Assembly: GCA_017432885.1 (NCBI GenBank)
Contig: JAFRIE010000024.1
Location: 62,001 to 126,000, forward strand
DNA from: Erysipelotrichaceae bacterium
GTDB taxonomy: Bacteria > Bacillota_I > Bacilli_A > Erysipelotrichales > Erysipelotrichaceae
Reading direction: 5' to 3'
DNA length: 64,000 nucleotides
The position numbers and the translations under genes were made by a program. The notes beneath the pieces were generated by a model, which saw only the letters and a list, made by a program, of their open reading frames with translations, was not told where the DNA came from and did no database searches. Each line of letters begins with the position of its first letter. Within the stretch, counting starts at the first letter, position 1. This document shows positions 16,355 to 25,623 of the stretch, piece by piece.

Positions 16355-17242
16355 TCAAAACAGACTGATCTGTTCCCTTTCGTTTTCATTCTTTTTATAA
16401 TCTCTGATAATATCACTCATCTCATGAAGGATCCCGTAGCGCTCACATTCTTTCGTAAAAACCTGATACAGTCTTCTATAGTTTGGAACGGCACAGAAAT
16501 ATCTTTCTTTGTAGTACTTCATATACTTCTCTTTCAGACCCGGAAAAAACCTGTCAAGCTGCTGGTAATAGTAGTCTCTCTGGTTCTCTCTTAAAGTCAC
16601 TCCCATGAAACTATGGATGAAACGTGCTCCGTTCTCGTGAGCCAGAGCGATCAATTTCTTTATGTCTTCTTCCCCGTCCGTGAGAAACGGCAGTACTGGA
16701 TTCAGCATGATCCCGGCATAGATCCCGTTGTCACTTAACGTTTTTAGCGCCTTGAATCTTTCCGAAGAAACGCAGACATGCGGTTCGATGATCCTTGAGA
16801 GTTCATCATGCGGTGTTGTAATGGTGAACTTGATGATGACGCTGTTTCTTGTATTGATTTCTTTCAGCAGATCCAGATCCCGCAGGATCCGATCACTCTT
16901 GGTATCGATGGATACACCAAAGCCGTATTTCAGCAGCAACTTCAACGCTCCTCTGGTCTGCTCATACTGAAGTTCAAAAGGATTATAGGTATCCGACATC
17001 GATCCGATGCCGACAACGCCTTTCTGCTTCTTTCGGGACAGTTCATTTTCCAGGATCAGAAGGGCGTTCTCTTTTCCCCTGGGTACATCAAAATCATCGA
17101 TGTGGTAGCAGCTGCTCCGGCTGTCGCAGTAGATACATCCGTGGCAGCATCCCCGGTAAAGATTCATGTTGTAATCGATGCCGTACCACTCGTTTCCGTA
17201 ATTTACTTTTGAAAGAATCGTTTTTGTTTTAACAAATTCCAT
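16355..17242 (-). CDS. SPL-family radical SAM protein
   Basis: The 295-residue protein has the radical SAM cysteine motif in RGCCHGCIYCDSRS near residues 31-44 (CxxxCxxC for a 4Fe-4S cluster), after NLYRG, which is typical of spore photoproduct lyase-like proteins. Further blocks include GVVGIGSMSDTYNP near residue 75 and KFTITT near residue 140. Family members outside spore formers are uncharacterised; photoproduct repair is not proven for this subgroup. It follows the AlkD-like gene by 3 nt and so sits beside another putative DNA-repair gene, which makes a shared repair role plausible. Confidence 0.82.
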   Translation of the reverse strand: MEFVKTKTILSKVNYGNEWYGIDYNMNLYRGCCHGCIYCDSRSSCYHIDDFDVPRGKENALLILENELSRKKQKGVVGIGSMSDTYNPFELQYEQTRGALKLLLKYGFGVSIDTKSDRILRDLDLLKEINTRNSVIIKFTITTPHDELSRIIEPHVCVSSERFKALKTLSDNGIYAGIMLNPVLPFLTDGEEDIKKLIALAHENGARFIHSFMGVTLRENQRDYYYQQLDRFFPGLKEKYMKYYKERYFCAVPNYRRLYQVFTKECERYGILHEMSDIIRDYKKNENEREQISLF

Positions 17243-17245
17243 ATT

Positions 17246-17911
17246 TTAAAACGAAATATACTTTCCCGCTTCCCGGATACTCAGAGCGTTCATCTGGTCT
17301 GCGTATCGGTCCATAAAACTTCTGACCCATTCCGGATCCGTTTTCGAATAGTCTCTAAGTGCCCAGCCGATCGCTTTGTTAAGAAAGAACTCGTCACTTC
17401 CAAGACAGTTCACGATGATCTTCTCCAGCAGTTCAGGATCGGTCTTTTCTTTCAGACCCAGCTGGTGTTCGATGGCTGTCCTTCTGATCCAGATATTCTC
17501 ATCCTTTGACCATTCGATCATCTGTTCCTTTACTCGTGCGTCTCTTAATCCGATATCGCCGATGACCTTGCACAGGAAGTCGATCGTATCCCACCAGGAT
17601 TTTGTAAGGATGTAGGTTCTGATCCTTGGAATATCTTCGAAACTCACGTACTTCCTCAACGCCAGCAGATAATCGAAGACCAGATACTGGAATTCCCGGT
17701 GTTCATCTTCGTAACACTGATCCAGAAATTCCCAGTCAGGTGTTTTCTTTTTCTTTTCTGTATTGATGAATTCCTTGTACAGCGCTTTTCTTTCCGGGGA
17801 GGCGATGCCATAGAAAAGAAACCGATTCCGCATATATCTGGACATCAGCAAAGCGTTCTGTTCATCCGCATTCGTTTCAAACCGTTTCTTGATTTCCGAA
17901 TACTTGTTCAT
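17246..17911 (-). CDS. DNA alkylation repair protein, AlkD-like HEAT-repeat glycosylase
   Basis: The protein of about 221 residues is all-helical with the AlkD pattern: YMRNRFLFYGI near the start, then REFQYLVFDYL, TKSWWDTIDFL near residue 105, ENIWIRRTAI, and FFLNKAIGWALRDYSK near residue 185. AlkD excises alkylated purines without base flipping; the WWDTID block carries the catalytic Asp and Trp positions. An in-frame ATG 15 nt upstream (17926) is also possible. I prefer 17911 because MNKYSEIKKRFE is the family-like start and a TGTTATGAT box lies 10 nt before it. Confidence 0.85.
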   Translation of the reverse strand: MNKYSEIKKRFETNADEQNALLMSRYMRNRFLFYGIASPERKALYKEFINTEKKKKTPDWEFLDQCYEDEHREFQYLVFDYLLALRKYVSFEDIPRIRTYILTKSWWDTIDFLCKVIGDIGLRDARVKEQMIEWSKDENIWIRRTAIEHQLGLKEKTDPELLEKIIVNCLGSDEFFLNKAIGWALRDYSKTDPEWVRSFMDRYADQMNALSIREAGKYISF

Positions 17912-17941
17912 TCTATTACCCATCATAACAGAACAAAGATA

Positions 17942-17975
17942 AAATCAAAACAAAGAGCCGAACAGGCCGGCTCTT
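17942..17975 (-). terminator. Intrinsic terminator after the secreted LPLTG protein gene
   Basis: On the minus strand an 8-bp stem (17953-17960 with 17968-17975) with a 7-nt loop is followed by TTTGTTTTGATTTT. It begins 15 nt after the stop codon, leaving no room for a missing C-terminal anchor. Confidence 0.82.
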
Positions 17976-17990
17976 ATTCTTTTTGATATA

Positions 17991-20615
17991 CTATTCGATT
18001 CCGGTGAGAGGAAGCCGGTATCCGCCGTCTTTCGGCTTAACGCTTCCAACCGTGAATGTTTTAGAAACGGATCCGTCATCAAACACCATCTGTACATCGT
18101 GTTCACCAGGCTGCAGCGTTCTCATGTATGCCGGAGCCAGCTTCACGATGACACTTCCGGAAAGCAGTTCATAGTTTTCCGGATCTACCTCGATGTCGTC
18201 GATCAGAATCTTTTCAAAGTGTTTCATGGCCGTATCGTTTGCCGGAAGTCTGTTGGTCTTGACCTTGAACGAAGAATTGGAATCCAGATACCATTTCAAA
18301 TCCCCGGACGGAAATTCATAAGCAACAAAACGTCTGCTTGTCGTACAGGCAGGGTTTTCCTGGCAGATATAAGTAATGGTTCCAGGTTCCTTTGTTCCGG
18401 CTTCGTTTGTAACGGTCCCATCATCCCAGCGATGGACATGGGTAAGATCGCTGTTTGGAAGTTCTTCATCGACAAACTGTTTGAAGCTGCTTAAGGCACC
18501 TCCTTCGGCCATTTCCAGACCCTGTCCGTAAACAGTTACCGCAAGCAAACAGTTGTAGGTGATGCTTTCGGTCAGTGTAGTGGTGTAGTATCTGTTACTG
18601 ATGATGTCGGAATCGGTCTGGACCTTTGTAATATTCTTTGTCAAGACGCCCCGGTCAGTCGGACCGTAGAGCAGTGCTGATTCATCGACGACCCAGAGGT
18701 TGTGGTTTTCTCCATATACACCGATCGCCAGCAAAGGCTTGTCAACCTGAAGTCTGATCTTGAGCGGATCATAGAGCGTTCCTGCGATCATGTTTTTGAT
18801 GTTGACATATTCCAGTTCCGCATCCTTTGGCAGAGAATTCAGATAGATGTTCGGATTTCCGCTGAAGTAATCACCGATGACATTATAGGTACTCAGACGG
18901 ATATCCGCGTCCTGGGTCATGGTCGCCGGAGATTTGAGGGATGTGACCAGTCCGTTGTAGTCTTTCATCTTCTGGAAAGACAGGTGTTCGTTCATATATT
19001 CATGTGTCAGCTTCTGTCCGTTCATCTGCAGGATATAGGTCAGCAGCAGAGCGTTGCTGTCACCGATCAGAGATCCGCTAACCGGTTCCGAACCGTTGCT
19101 CATCATGACTTTTACTGCAATGTTTCCTCCGGAACAGTCGCGGTAGGCGTAGTAACTCCCTCTATGCCTCCAGTAATCTTCTACCGAGGAAGACATCTCC
19201 AGTTTTCCATAGTCGATGATGGAATTCGTAATGTAACAGTATCGCCCGTCACCGATTACGGAACTTTCTTTCAGCGTCCTGATCTTTTTCAGCGCGTCGC
19301 TCATTTTCGCGGCAATCATCAGCTTGTCCGCTTCCGGGATATCCTGAGACATGCTTACGACATTGCAGGCAAAGACGCCATACGTGCCGGTCTCTATCGC
19401 CATCTGATTCAGGAAGTTGGTGATATCTTCTGCCGTTTCATATTCAAAAGCGTGTGAGAGATAGATCGTCTTCAGCATCGCATCAAGACCCTGGGAGGAA
19501 TTGATCAGATGAGTACAGTATTCTTTAAACTGTTTAACGACTTTCGTCGGGAAGTCTGAAGACTTGTTCATCTGATTGTAACAGATCTTGTAGATGATGC
19601 GGTTGGCAGCTTCTTCAGCGATCTCTTCATAGAGACTGCGGTTTTCTTCAAAGTCGTAATAGTCGAGATTCATCGGCTTCATCGTCGGGAATACTTCCGG
19701 ATTGCCGACATACCGGTACAGTTTCCGGCTTATGTACTCCTTTAAATCCTTCCGGAAGGTATTCACATTCCAGCTGATTTCTCCTTCCTGCGGGAAGAAA
19801 CGTTCATCCAGAACCAGAACTTTATCGAATCTGTCAAACCCTTCACCAAAGTCGTCCCTGAAGATCGTATACGGATCTTTGGAACTCAGCCTGTTGTGTT
19901 CATAGTCGACATCATTGGCGATAGTCTGCTGCAGTTCATACTTCAATTCCGTTTCATACGGATCCGGATTGATACATTTGTACCAGAGAACGACTTTATA
20001 GAAATCCATCTGGTAACCGTTTTCTGCTTCTCCTGACAAAATGTGGCTGTTCCAGGCTTTCAGGCTATCCGTCAGCATCGCATTGTACTGGCGCATCAGT
20101 TCATCCATACTGTTTTCCATGTAGTTGGCCTGGAAGTCGTGCCATTCCTTACTCATCTGGTTGGCCATGATCGCTCTGGTATGGAAGTCTTCCGTCGCCT
20201 GCAGCTTTGTCATGTCTTCGGTCAGCTGATTCAGTTTGGAATCCATCTGTGTGAGTTTATTGGATATATCTGCCAGCTGGGTCTGAATGTTGGCCAGAGC
20301 TTCGGCAGTCGCGTCTTTCATCAAGCCGATCAGCTTCAGAAAGCTGATGCTGCCGGTTATCGGTCCAACAAATCCGCCGACAGCCGAGAATGCCGAAGAA
20401 ACACCGTTAAAGATATCAGTCAGAGCCTTTACCTCATCGTCGCTCATAGAAAGGGATGTTTTTAACTCTCCAAGCGCATCGGCTACGATTCCCATGCTGT
20501 AGTTGAACTCTTCAATATCAACGCCTGAATCGTCTGCCGAGATTCCGGCAGGTGATACGAATACGCTCATAATGATAATAGTAAATGATACAAGTAATGT
20601 TATAATCTTTTTCAT
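17991..20615 (-). CDS. Large secreted protein with hydrophobic hairpin/coiled coil and terminal LPLTG motif
   Basis: The 874-residue protein has a cleavable signal peptide (residues 1-27). Residues 69-98 are a Gly/Ala-rich hydrophobic stretch (GGFVGPITGSISFLKLIGL) followed by a heptad-like coiled coil at about 103-145, an arrangement reminiscent of alpha-helical pore-forming toxins. A long middle part is not recognised. Around 740-790 a short HRWDDGTVT...YICQ segment resembles the small repeats of Firmicute surface proteins, and a beta domain follows. The protein ends in LPLTGIE: a sortase motif with no membrane helix or basic tail. SD AGAGGAAAT is clear and the patatin gene is 12 nt upstream. 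The toxin idea is inference. Confidence 0.75.
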   Translation of the reverse strand: MKKIITLLVSFTIIIMSVFVSPAGISADDSGVDIEEFNYSMGIVADALGELKTSLSMSDDEVKALTDIFNGVSSAFSAVGGFVGPITGSISFLKLIGLMKDATAEALANIQTQLADISNKLTQMDSKLNQLTEDMTKLQATEDFHTRAIMANQMSKEWHDFQANYMENSMDELMRQYNAMLTDSLKAWNSHILSGEAENGYQMDFYKVVLWYKCINPDPYETELKYELQQTIANDVDYEHNRLSSKDPYTIFRDDFGEGFDRFDKVLVLDERFFPQEGEISWNVNTFRKDLKEYISRKLYRYVGNPEVFPTMKPMNLDYYDFEENRSLYEEIAEEAANRIIYKICYNQMNKSSDFPTKVVKQFKEYCTHLINSSQGLDAMLKTIYLSHAFEYETAEDITNFLNQMAIETGTYGVFACNVVSMSQDIPEADKLMIAAKMSDALKKIRTLKESSVIGDGRYCYITNSIIDYGKLEMSSSVEDYWRHRGSYYAYRDCSGGNIAVKVMMSNGSEPVSGSLIGDSNALLLTYILQMNGQKLTHEYMNEHLSFQKMKDYNGLVTSLKSPATMTQDADIRLSTYNVIGDYFSGNPNIYLNSLPKDAELEYVNIKNMIAGTLYDPLKIRLQVDKPLLAIGVYGENHNLWVVDESALLYGPTDRGVLTKNITKVQTDSDIISNRYYTTTLTESITYNCLLAVTVYGQGLEMAEGGALSSFKQFVDEELPNSDLTHVHRWDDGTVTNEAGTKEPGTITYICQENPACTTSRRFVAYEFPSGDLKWYLDSNSSFKVKTNRLPANDTAMKHFEKILIDDIEVDPENYELLSGSVIVKLAPAYMRTLQPGEHDVQMVFDDGSVSKTFTVGSVKPKDGGYRLPLTGIE

Positions 20616-20627
20616 ATTTCCTCTGAT

Positions 20628-21494
20628 TTACCGGTTCAGGAATTCCCTGATTTCATTCAATCTCTTTTCGGCTTCTCTTCTGCCGATCTGATAGACTCTT
20701 CTTAGTTCTTCCGGATCTTTTTCCGTTTTGCCGATCTTCAGCACTTCCGGCGGCCGGATGACCAGGATCTTCCCTGCAAGTTCATCCTGCCGGACTTCTT
20801 CCGTTTCCCGGTTGTAGCGTTCATGTCTAGTCGCCAACGCTTCAATCAGTTTCGGGTATTTGCTATAGAGAAGTTTCATCAAAGGGAGCAGGCTGTTCTT
20901 CTTCTTGACATAGCCTAGAGGCTGGGTCAGGATCACAATATCCTTTTCATAACCCTGCTCCTTCATGAAGCGGTAAGGAATGGAATCGGCGATGCCACCA
21001 TCCAGCAGCTGATAGCCGTCTACTTCTACGATCCTGGATACCAGAGGCATGGAAGCGGAAGCCCGCATCCACAGGTCGTCTTCCCGTTCTCCCTTTTCAC
21101 ACTTGTGATAGACACATTTCCCGGTATGGACATCGATGGCTCCGATATAGAATTCCATCGGATTTTCCGAGAAGGTTTTGCGGTCGAATACATCCAGCTC
21201 ATAAGGAACGGTATAGTAACAGAAATCGGCACCGTAAAGATCACCGGTCGTGATCAAGGAACGGATGCTGCAGTAACGCCAGTCTCTGCAGAAACGGGTG
21301 TTGTAACGCAAAGGTCTGCCGATCTGTTTTGATTTGTAGTTGCATCCGAATACCGCACCCGCAGAAATACCGGCACCGCCATCGAAAGTGATGCCGTTCT
21401 CCAGCAGTACATCCATGACACCGCAGGTAAACAGACCGCGCATCGCTCCGCCTTCCATGATCAGTGCTGTCTTTTTATTTTTTTCCGTGTTCAT
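20628..21494 (-). CDS. Patatin-like phospholipase
   Basis: The 288-residue protein has the patatin hallmarks: an oxyanion-hole GGAMRG near residue 16, the nucleophile elbow GISAG (Ser near residue 44) and the catalytic Asp in LLDGGIADS near residue 165. It resembles the cytoplasmic patatins of Firmicutes, which are thought to hydrolyse membrane lipids, and it has no signal peptide. It is immediately upstream of the large secreted LPLTG protein, 12 nt apart, so the two genes are probably one operon. Whether they work together is not known. Confidence 0.88.
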   Translation of the reverse strand: MNTEKNKKTALIMEGGAMRGLFTCGVMDVLLENGITFDGGAGISAGAVFGCNYKSKQIGRPLRYNTRFCRDWRYCSIRSLITTGDLYGADFCYYTVPYELDVFDRKTFSENPMEFYIGAIDVHTGKCVYHKCEKGEREDDLWMRASASMPLVSRIVEVDGYQLLDGGIADSIPYRFMKEQGYEKDIVILTQPLGYVKKKNSLLPLMKLLYSKYPKLIEALATRHERYNRETEEVRQDELAGKILVIRPPEVLKIGKTEKDPEELRRVYQIGRREAEKRLNEIREFLNR

Positions 21495-21513
21495 AATTCT
21501 TTATCTCTATTAT

Positions 21514-21544
21514 AAAAAAGGCTTTACGTTAAGGTAAAGCCTTT
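21514..21544 (-). terminator. Intrinsic terminator at the end of the opp operon
   Basis: On the minus strand an 11-bp perfect stem (21517-21527 with 21534-21544), 6-nt loop and six Ts. It lies 11 nt after the oppF stop. Its T run merges into a TATAAT sequence that may be the -10 box of the patatin gene. Confidence 0.9.
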
Positions 21545-21554
21545 GTATCTTGAA

Positions 21555-22487
21555 TTATTTAGCCGTCCACTTGGCAAATTCTTCATCCGTTGCCAGGACC
21601 TTGTGGGTCTCGCTCAGAATGTGTTCATATCCTGCTTCGTAATCTACCCCTTCCTCATCCTTGTTGTAAGTAATGGCCTTGCGCTGTTTCTCGACAACAG
21701 GGTTCGGATGCGGGATGGCGGAAAGCAGGGATCTGGTGTACGGATGGATCGGATTACGGAAGATCTCGTCTGTCGTGCCCGTTTCCACGATATGTCCCAG
21801 ATGCATGACGCCGATCCGGTTGGAAATGTACTTGACCATCGAAAGATCGTGGGCAATGAACAGATAAGTCGTACCTGTTTCTTCCTGAATGTCTTTCATC
21901 AGGTTGACGACCTGGGCCTGGATGGAAACATCCAGAGCCGAGATGCATTCATCGGCGATGACCAGTTTCGGATTCATGACCAGTGCTCTGGCAATACCGA
22001 CTCTTTGTCTCTGCCCGCCGGAGAACTGGTGCGGGAATCTTGTTCCCTGTTCCTTGGAAAGACCGACCTTGTCCAGTACGTCGGAAACTCTTTCTTCGAT
22101 CTCCTGTTTGGACTTGCAGATGTGATGGATCTCCAGACCTTCGGCAATGATCTGCGATACCTTCTTTCTTGGATTCAGACAGGCCATCGGGTCCTGGAAG
22201 ATCATCTGCATGTTGGTTCTTAAGAACTTCTCGTCTTTCTTGCTCAGTTTGCCGGAAATGTCGTGTCCGTCAAAAATGATCTTGCCGTCGGTCGGTTCAT
22301 AAAGCCGGATGATCGATCTTCCGGTCGTGGACTTGCCTGATCCGGATTCGCCGACCAGACCATAAGTCTCGCCTTCGTAGATATCAAAACTGATACCGTC
22401 TACGGCTTTTGTCGTAAACTTCCGGGAGATCTTGAAATGCTGTTTCAGGTTCTCGACATGAAGCAGAGGTTTTCTGATTTCACTCAT
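21555..22487 (-). CDS. oppF: Oligopeptide ABC transporter ATP-binding protein OppF
   Basis: This 310-residue ATPase has Walker A GESGSGKST near residue 47, the signature HQFSGGQRQRVGIARAL near residue 155, Walker B VIADECISALD, and the C-terminal oligopeptide-transporter extension (HPYTRSLLSAIPHPNP) that marks OppD/OppF/DppF subunits. It pairs with OppD to power peptide import through OppBC. Its start overlaps the end of oppD by 8 nt. The Walker B region has the usual Glu. It is the last gene before the operon terminator. Confidence 0.93.
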   Translation of the reverse strand: MSEIRKPLLHVENLKQHFKISRKFTTKAVDGISFDIYEGETYGLVGESGSGKSTTGRSIIRLYEPTDGKIIFDGHDISGKLSKKDEKFLRTNMQMIFQDPMACLNPRKKVSQIIAEGLEIHHICKSKQEIEERVSDVLDKVGLSKEQGTRFPHQFSGGQRQRVGIARALVMNPKLVIADECISALDVSIQAQVVNLMKDIQEETGTTYLFIAHDLSMVKYISNRIGVMHLGHIVETGTTDEIFRNPIHPYTRSLLSAIPHPNPVVEKQRKAITYNKDEEGVDYEAGYEHILSETHKVLATDEEFAKWTAK

Positions 22488-23577
22488 TGATATTGGCCTC
22501 CTTCTTCATCTTTTCCAGTTTTTCTACCAGTTCGGCAGGAAGTTCCACTTTCGGTGCTCTCGGATCGCAAAGCCATGAGGCTACGCGGTGCTGACCGCCG
22601 ATGTCGTACATCGGAGGTTCTTCTTTGTAGTCGATGTTCAGGGCATACTGGTTTCTAGCCGCAAAGGCGTCGCCCGGAACCTTTTCCATCAGGTTCGGAG
22701 GAGAACCCGGAATGGCATAGAGTCTGCGAGAATTGGTGTCCGTATCCGGCATGGATGACAGCAGTCCCCAGGTATACGGATGTCTTGGATCGTAGAAGAC
22801 CTCGTTGATTTTGCCTTTTTCCACGATTCTTCCGGCATACATGACGGCAACATAGTCCGCAACCTTGGCGACAACGCCCAGGTCGTGGGTAATATAGATG
22901 ACCGAGATTCCTTTCTTGACCTGAAGTTCTTTGATCAGTTCCAGGATCTTAGCCTGTATAGTTACATCCAGAGCCGTCGTAGGCTCATCACAGATCAGAA
23001 TATCCGGATCGCAGGCCAGGGCGATCGCTATGACGACTCTCTGTCTCATGCCTCCGGAAAGCTCGTGGGGATACTGTTTAAAGCGTTTGTCCGGATTGTC
23101 GATCCCGACTTCGGTAAGCAAGTCCAGAGCCTTCTGTTTTGCTTCACTTCCGGATATCCTGTAGTGTTCCCGCATCGGTTCCATGATCTGTTTTCCGATC
23201 GTCATCGTCGGATCCAGGGAAGTCATCGGATCCTGGAAGACCATGGCAATGTGTTTCCCGCAAAGCTTGTAACGGATATCTTTCTGGGACATTTTGACCA
23301 GATCGACTTCCTGTTCGTTTCCGTCCTCATCCCTGTAACGGTAAAGGATCTGACCGGAATCGATGACGCCGTTGGTATCAAGGATACCCATGATCGTCTT
23401 GACCGTAACGGACTTGCCGGAACCGGATTCACCGACGATTGCGATCGTTTCTCCCTTGAACAGGTCCAGTCTGACGCCTCTGATCGCTCTGACGGTTCCA
23501 TAGGCGGTCTTAAAAGAGATGTTCAAATCGCGGATATAGAGGACTCTATCGTCCTTGTTTCGTTTTACTTTCTCCAT
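22480..23577 (-). CDS. oppD: Oligopeptide ABC transporter ATP-binding protein OppD
   Basis: This 365-residue ATPase has Walker A GESGSGKSV near residue 52, signature LSGGMRQRVVIAIAL near 175, Walker B ILICDEPTTALD near 195 and the OppD-type C-terminal extension with HPYTWGLLSSMP and a single Cys region (WLCDPRAP) where many family members bind an iron-sulfur cluster with more cysteines. It energises peptide import together with OppF. It starts 11 nt after oppC and overlaps oppF by 8 nt. Some details, such as an insert YRYRDEDGNEQEVDLVKM near residue 100, are common in Firmicute homologues. Confidence 0.93.
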   Translation of the reverse strand: MEKVKRNKDDRVLYIRDLNISFKTAYGTVRAIRGVRLDLFKGETIAIVGESGSGKSVTVKTIMGILDTNGVIDSGQILYRYRDEDGNEQEVDLVKMSQKDIRYKLCGKHIAMVFQDPMTSLDPTMTIGKQIMEPMREHYRISGSEAKQKALDLLTEVGIDNPDKRFKQYPHELSGGMRQRVVIAIALACDPDILICDEPTTALDVTIQAKILELIKELQVKKGISVIYITHDLGVVAKVADYVAVMYAGRIVEKGKINEVFYDPRHPYTWGLLSSMPDTDTNSRRLYAIPGSPPNLMEKVPGDAFAARNQYALNIDYKEEPPMYDIGGQHRVASWLCDPRAPKVELPAELVEKLEKMKKEANINE

Positions 23578-23588
23578 AGGACCTCCTT

Positions 23589-24602
23589 CTACTTGTTGAT
23601 CATCTTCGGGTCAAAGGCGTCCCTTAGACCGTCGGCAAACAGGTTGAAACAAAGCATCAGTATGGCCATGACAAAGACCGGTATGATCAGAATGTGCGGG
23701 AAGGTCGTCATCGACTTGTATCCGTCGGAAACAAGGGAACCCAGAGATGCCATCGGGGCCGGAACACCCAGTCCCAGGAAGGACAGATAGGCCTCCAGGA
23801 AGATGGCGTTCGGGATCGAGAACATCGAAGTAACAATGACCTGGCCCATGATATTCGGCAGGATCTCGGAAAAGATGATACGGAACTTGCCAGCACCAAG
23901 AGTCCTGGATGCCAGGACAAATTCCTGTTCCTTGACCTTCAGTACCTGGGCTCTGGCGATCCTTTCCATGCCGATCCATCCCGTAAGCATCAGGGCAAAG
24001 ATGATGGAAGTGATACCGGCCGGCAGGACCATTCCCAGAAGGGTTACGATAACCAGAGTCGGAATGCCGTTGAGGATTTCCGCAAACCTCTGCATGAAAC
24101 TGTCTACCATGCCGCCAAAGAATCCGGATACCAGACCGTAGACCATACCGATGACGATATCGATCACTACGGCAGCCAAAGCGATGATCAAAGAAACTCT
24201 GGTTCCGGACCAGACTCTGGTCCAGATATCTCTACCCTGGGTATCTGTACCGAACCAGTAGTAGACATCCGTTGCCCCTTTCTGGGCATACTGGTTTACA
24301 CCGTTGTGATAACCGTCAAACAGACCAAGCTTCTCAATGCCCGGAATTCTTGGAACCAGACATTCCTGACCGCTGTGGATCTGTTTATAAGTAAATTCAT
24401 TCATACCCGGACCGATGATTGCCATCACGATGATAAACACGATGATGACCGCACCGATCAGGGCGCCTTTGTTTTTCTTGAAATTGTTCCAGACGTCCTT
24501 GGCGTAGGAGGTTGCGCTGTAGTTCTTATCAATCAGTTTTTCACCTGCACTGTGGGCAAACTGAAAGTCGTTCTCCTGGAACTCGTGATCTAGGTTTGTC
24601 AT
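23589..24602 (-). CDS. oppC: Oligopeptide ABC transporter permease OppC
   Basis: The 337-residue protein has an N-terminal cytoplasmic stretch, one helix near residues 48-68, then five further helices of the permease domain. The EAA-type ATPase-contact loop is at about residue 230 (EFVLASRTLGAGKFRIIFSEILPN), and YYWFGTDTQGRDIWTRVWSGTRVSL is the standard OppC/DppC entry to the domain. It forms the channel with OppB. Its ATG directly follows the oppB stop, implying coupled translation. Confidence 0.93.
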   Translation of the reverse strand: MTNLDHEFQENDFQFAHSAGEKLIDKNYSATSYAKDVWNNFKKNKGALIGAVIIVFIIVMAIIGPGMNEFTYKQIHSGQECLVPRIPGIEKLGLFDGYHNGVNQYAQKGATDVYYWFGTDTQGRDIWTRVWSGTRVSLIIALAAVVIDIVIGMVYGLVSGFFGGMVDSFMQRFAEILNGIPTLVIVTLLGMVLPAGITSIIFALMLTGWIGMERIARAQVLKVKEQEFVLASRTLGAGKFRIIFSEILPNIMGQVIVTSMFSIPNAIFLEAYLSFLGLGVPAPMASLGSLVSDGYKSMTTFPHILIIPVFVMAILMLCFNLFADGLRDAFDPKMINK

Positions 24603-25538
24603 TTAAGCTTCCTCCTTTGCGATACGGATACGCGGATCGATGACGCCGTAGAGGATATCCACCAGCAGCATCACGACAATGTACATTACCGAATAGACGA
24701 AAGCGCAGGCGATCGTCACGTTGTAGTCGTTTTCCTGTATCGCAGTGATCATCAGTCTGCCGATTCCCGGAATACCGAAAATCTTTTCGATGACGCTGGA
24801 TCCCGTCAGCAGGTTGACCAGAATAGGTCCCATGACCGTAATGACCGGGATCAGGGTATTTCTAAGGACGTGGGTGATGATCATCTTCCAGTTCTTGACG
24901 CCCTTGGACTGTACCAGCAGGATGTAGTCGGAGTTCATGACATCGATCATTTCACTTCTGGTAAAACGGGCGATATTGGCCGTAGGCGATACGCTTAAGG
25001 CAATCGCCGGAAGGATCAGGGACGTGACAGGCTGTTCCGTATTATAAAGGATCGGCAGCCAGCCCAGCCGGTAGGCTACATAGTAGCACAGCAGCAGCGC
25101 ACAGACATAGGACGGCACGCTGACACCGATGACGGATATTGCTGAACACAGGTTATCGATCCAGCTGTTGTGGTTCAGTGCGGCAAGAATACCCAGGATC
25201 AGTCCGAAGACCGTTCCCAGAAGCATAGCCATGGCACCGACACCAATCGAGATCCCCAGTCTTTCCTTTACCATCTCGCTGACGGCAAAGTTCTTGTTTA
25301 TGGCATAGGATACGCCCAAATCCCCTTTCAGCATGTTTTTGGCATAAAGAAAGAACCGGACATAGAACGGCTTATCCAGACCGTATTTTGCATACAGAAG
25401 CACTTTCTGGGCTTCAGTCAGCTTTTCATCGTTAAACGGCGTGCCGGGCATCAGATCCATCAGAATAAACAGCACCAGCAGTATCACAAACAGCGTAGCC
25501 AGTGAGATCAGTATCCTTTTAAAGATATACTTTTTCAC
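24603..25538 (-). CDS. oppB: Oligopeptide ABC transporter permease OppB
   Basis: The 311-residue protein starts with a membrane helix (KRILISLATLFVILLVLFILMD), followed by the PGTPFNDE loop and five more helices. The EAA-type loop is SDYILLVQSKGVKNWKMIITHVLRN near residue 208. It begins with GTG after a strong GGGGGGAAAG ribosome site. Upstream, a terminator-like hairpin separates it from the substrate-binding protein gene, which probably lowers permease expression relative to the receptor. Confidence 0.92.
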   Translation of the reverse strand: MKKYIFKRILISLATLFVILLVLFILMDLMPGTPFNDEKLTEAQKVLLYAKYGLDKPFYVRFFLYAKNMLKGDLGVSYAINKNFAVSEMVKERLGISIGVGAMAMLLGTVFGLILGILAALNHNSWIDNLCSAISVIGVSVPSYVCALLLCYYVAYRLGWLPILYNTEQPVTSLILPAIALSVSPTANIARFTRSEMIDVMNSDYILLVQSKGVKNWKMIITHVLRNTLIPVITVMGPILVNLLTGSSVIEKIFGIPGIGRLMITAIQENDYNVTIACAFVYSVMYIVVMLLVDILYGVIDPRIRIAKEEA

Positions 25539-25558
25539 GCTTTCCCCCCTTTCAATGC

Positions 25559-25595
25559 AGAAAACTAGAGCGATCAGAGATCCAACCGCTCTAGT
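25559..25595 (-). terminator. Intercistronic terminator / attenuator between oppA and oppB
   Basis: On the minus strand a 9-bp stem (25564-25572 with 25587-25595), a 14-nt loop and a short TTTTCT tail. It lies 28 nt past the oppA stop. Partial termination here would give more binding protein than permease, as is common for ABC importers. Confidence 0.75.
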
Positions 25596-25623
25596 TCCTA
25601 ATAGTTATTCTCTGTTGATAAAC

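Noticed and set aside
22780..23790. 336-codon plus-strand frame opposite oppD
   Set aside because: It is the antisense shadow of a clear ATPase gene, and its protein (rich in Asp, Arg and Gly) has no family pattern.
23694..24593. 299-codon plus-strand frame opposite oppC
   Set aside because: Shadow of the permease gene; Asp/His/Gln-rich with no hydrophobic plan.
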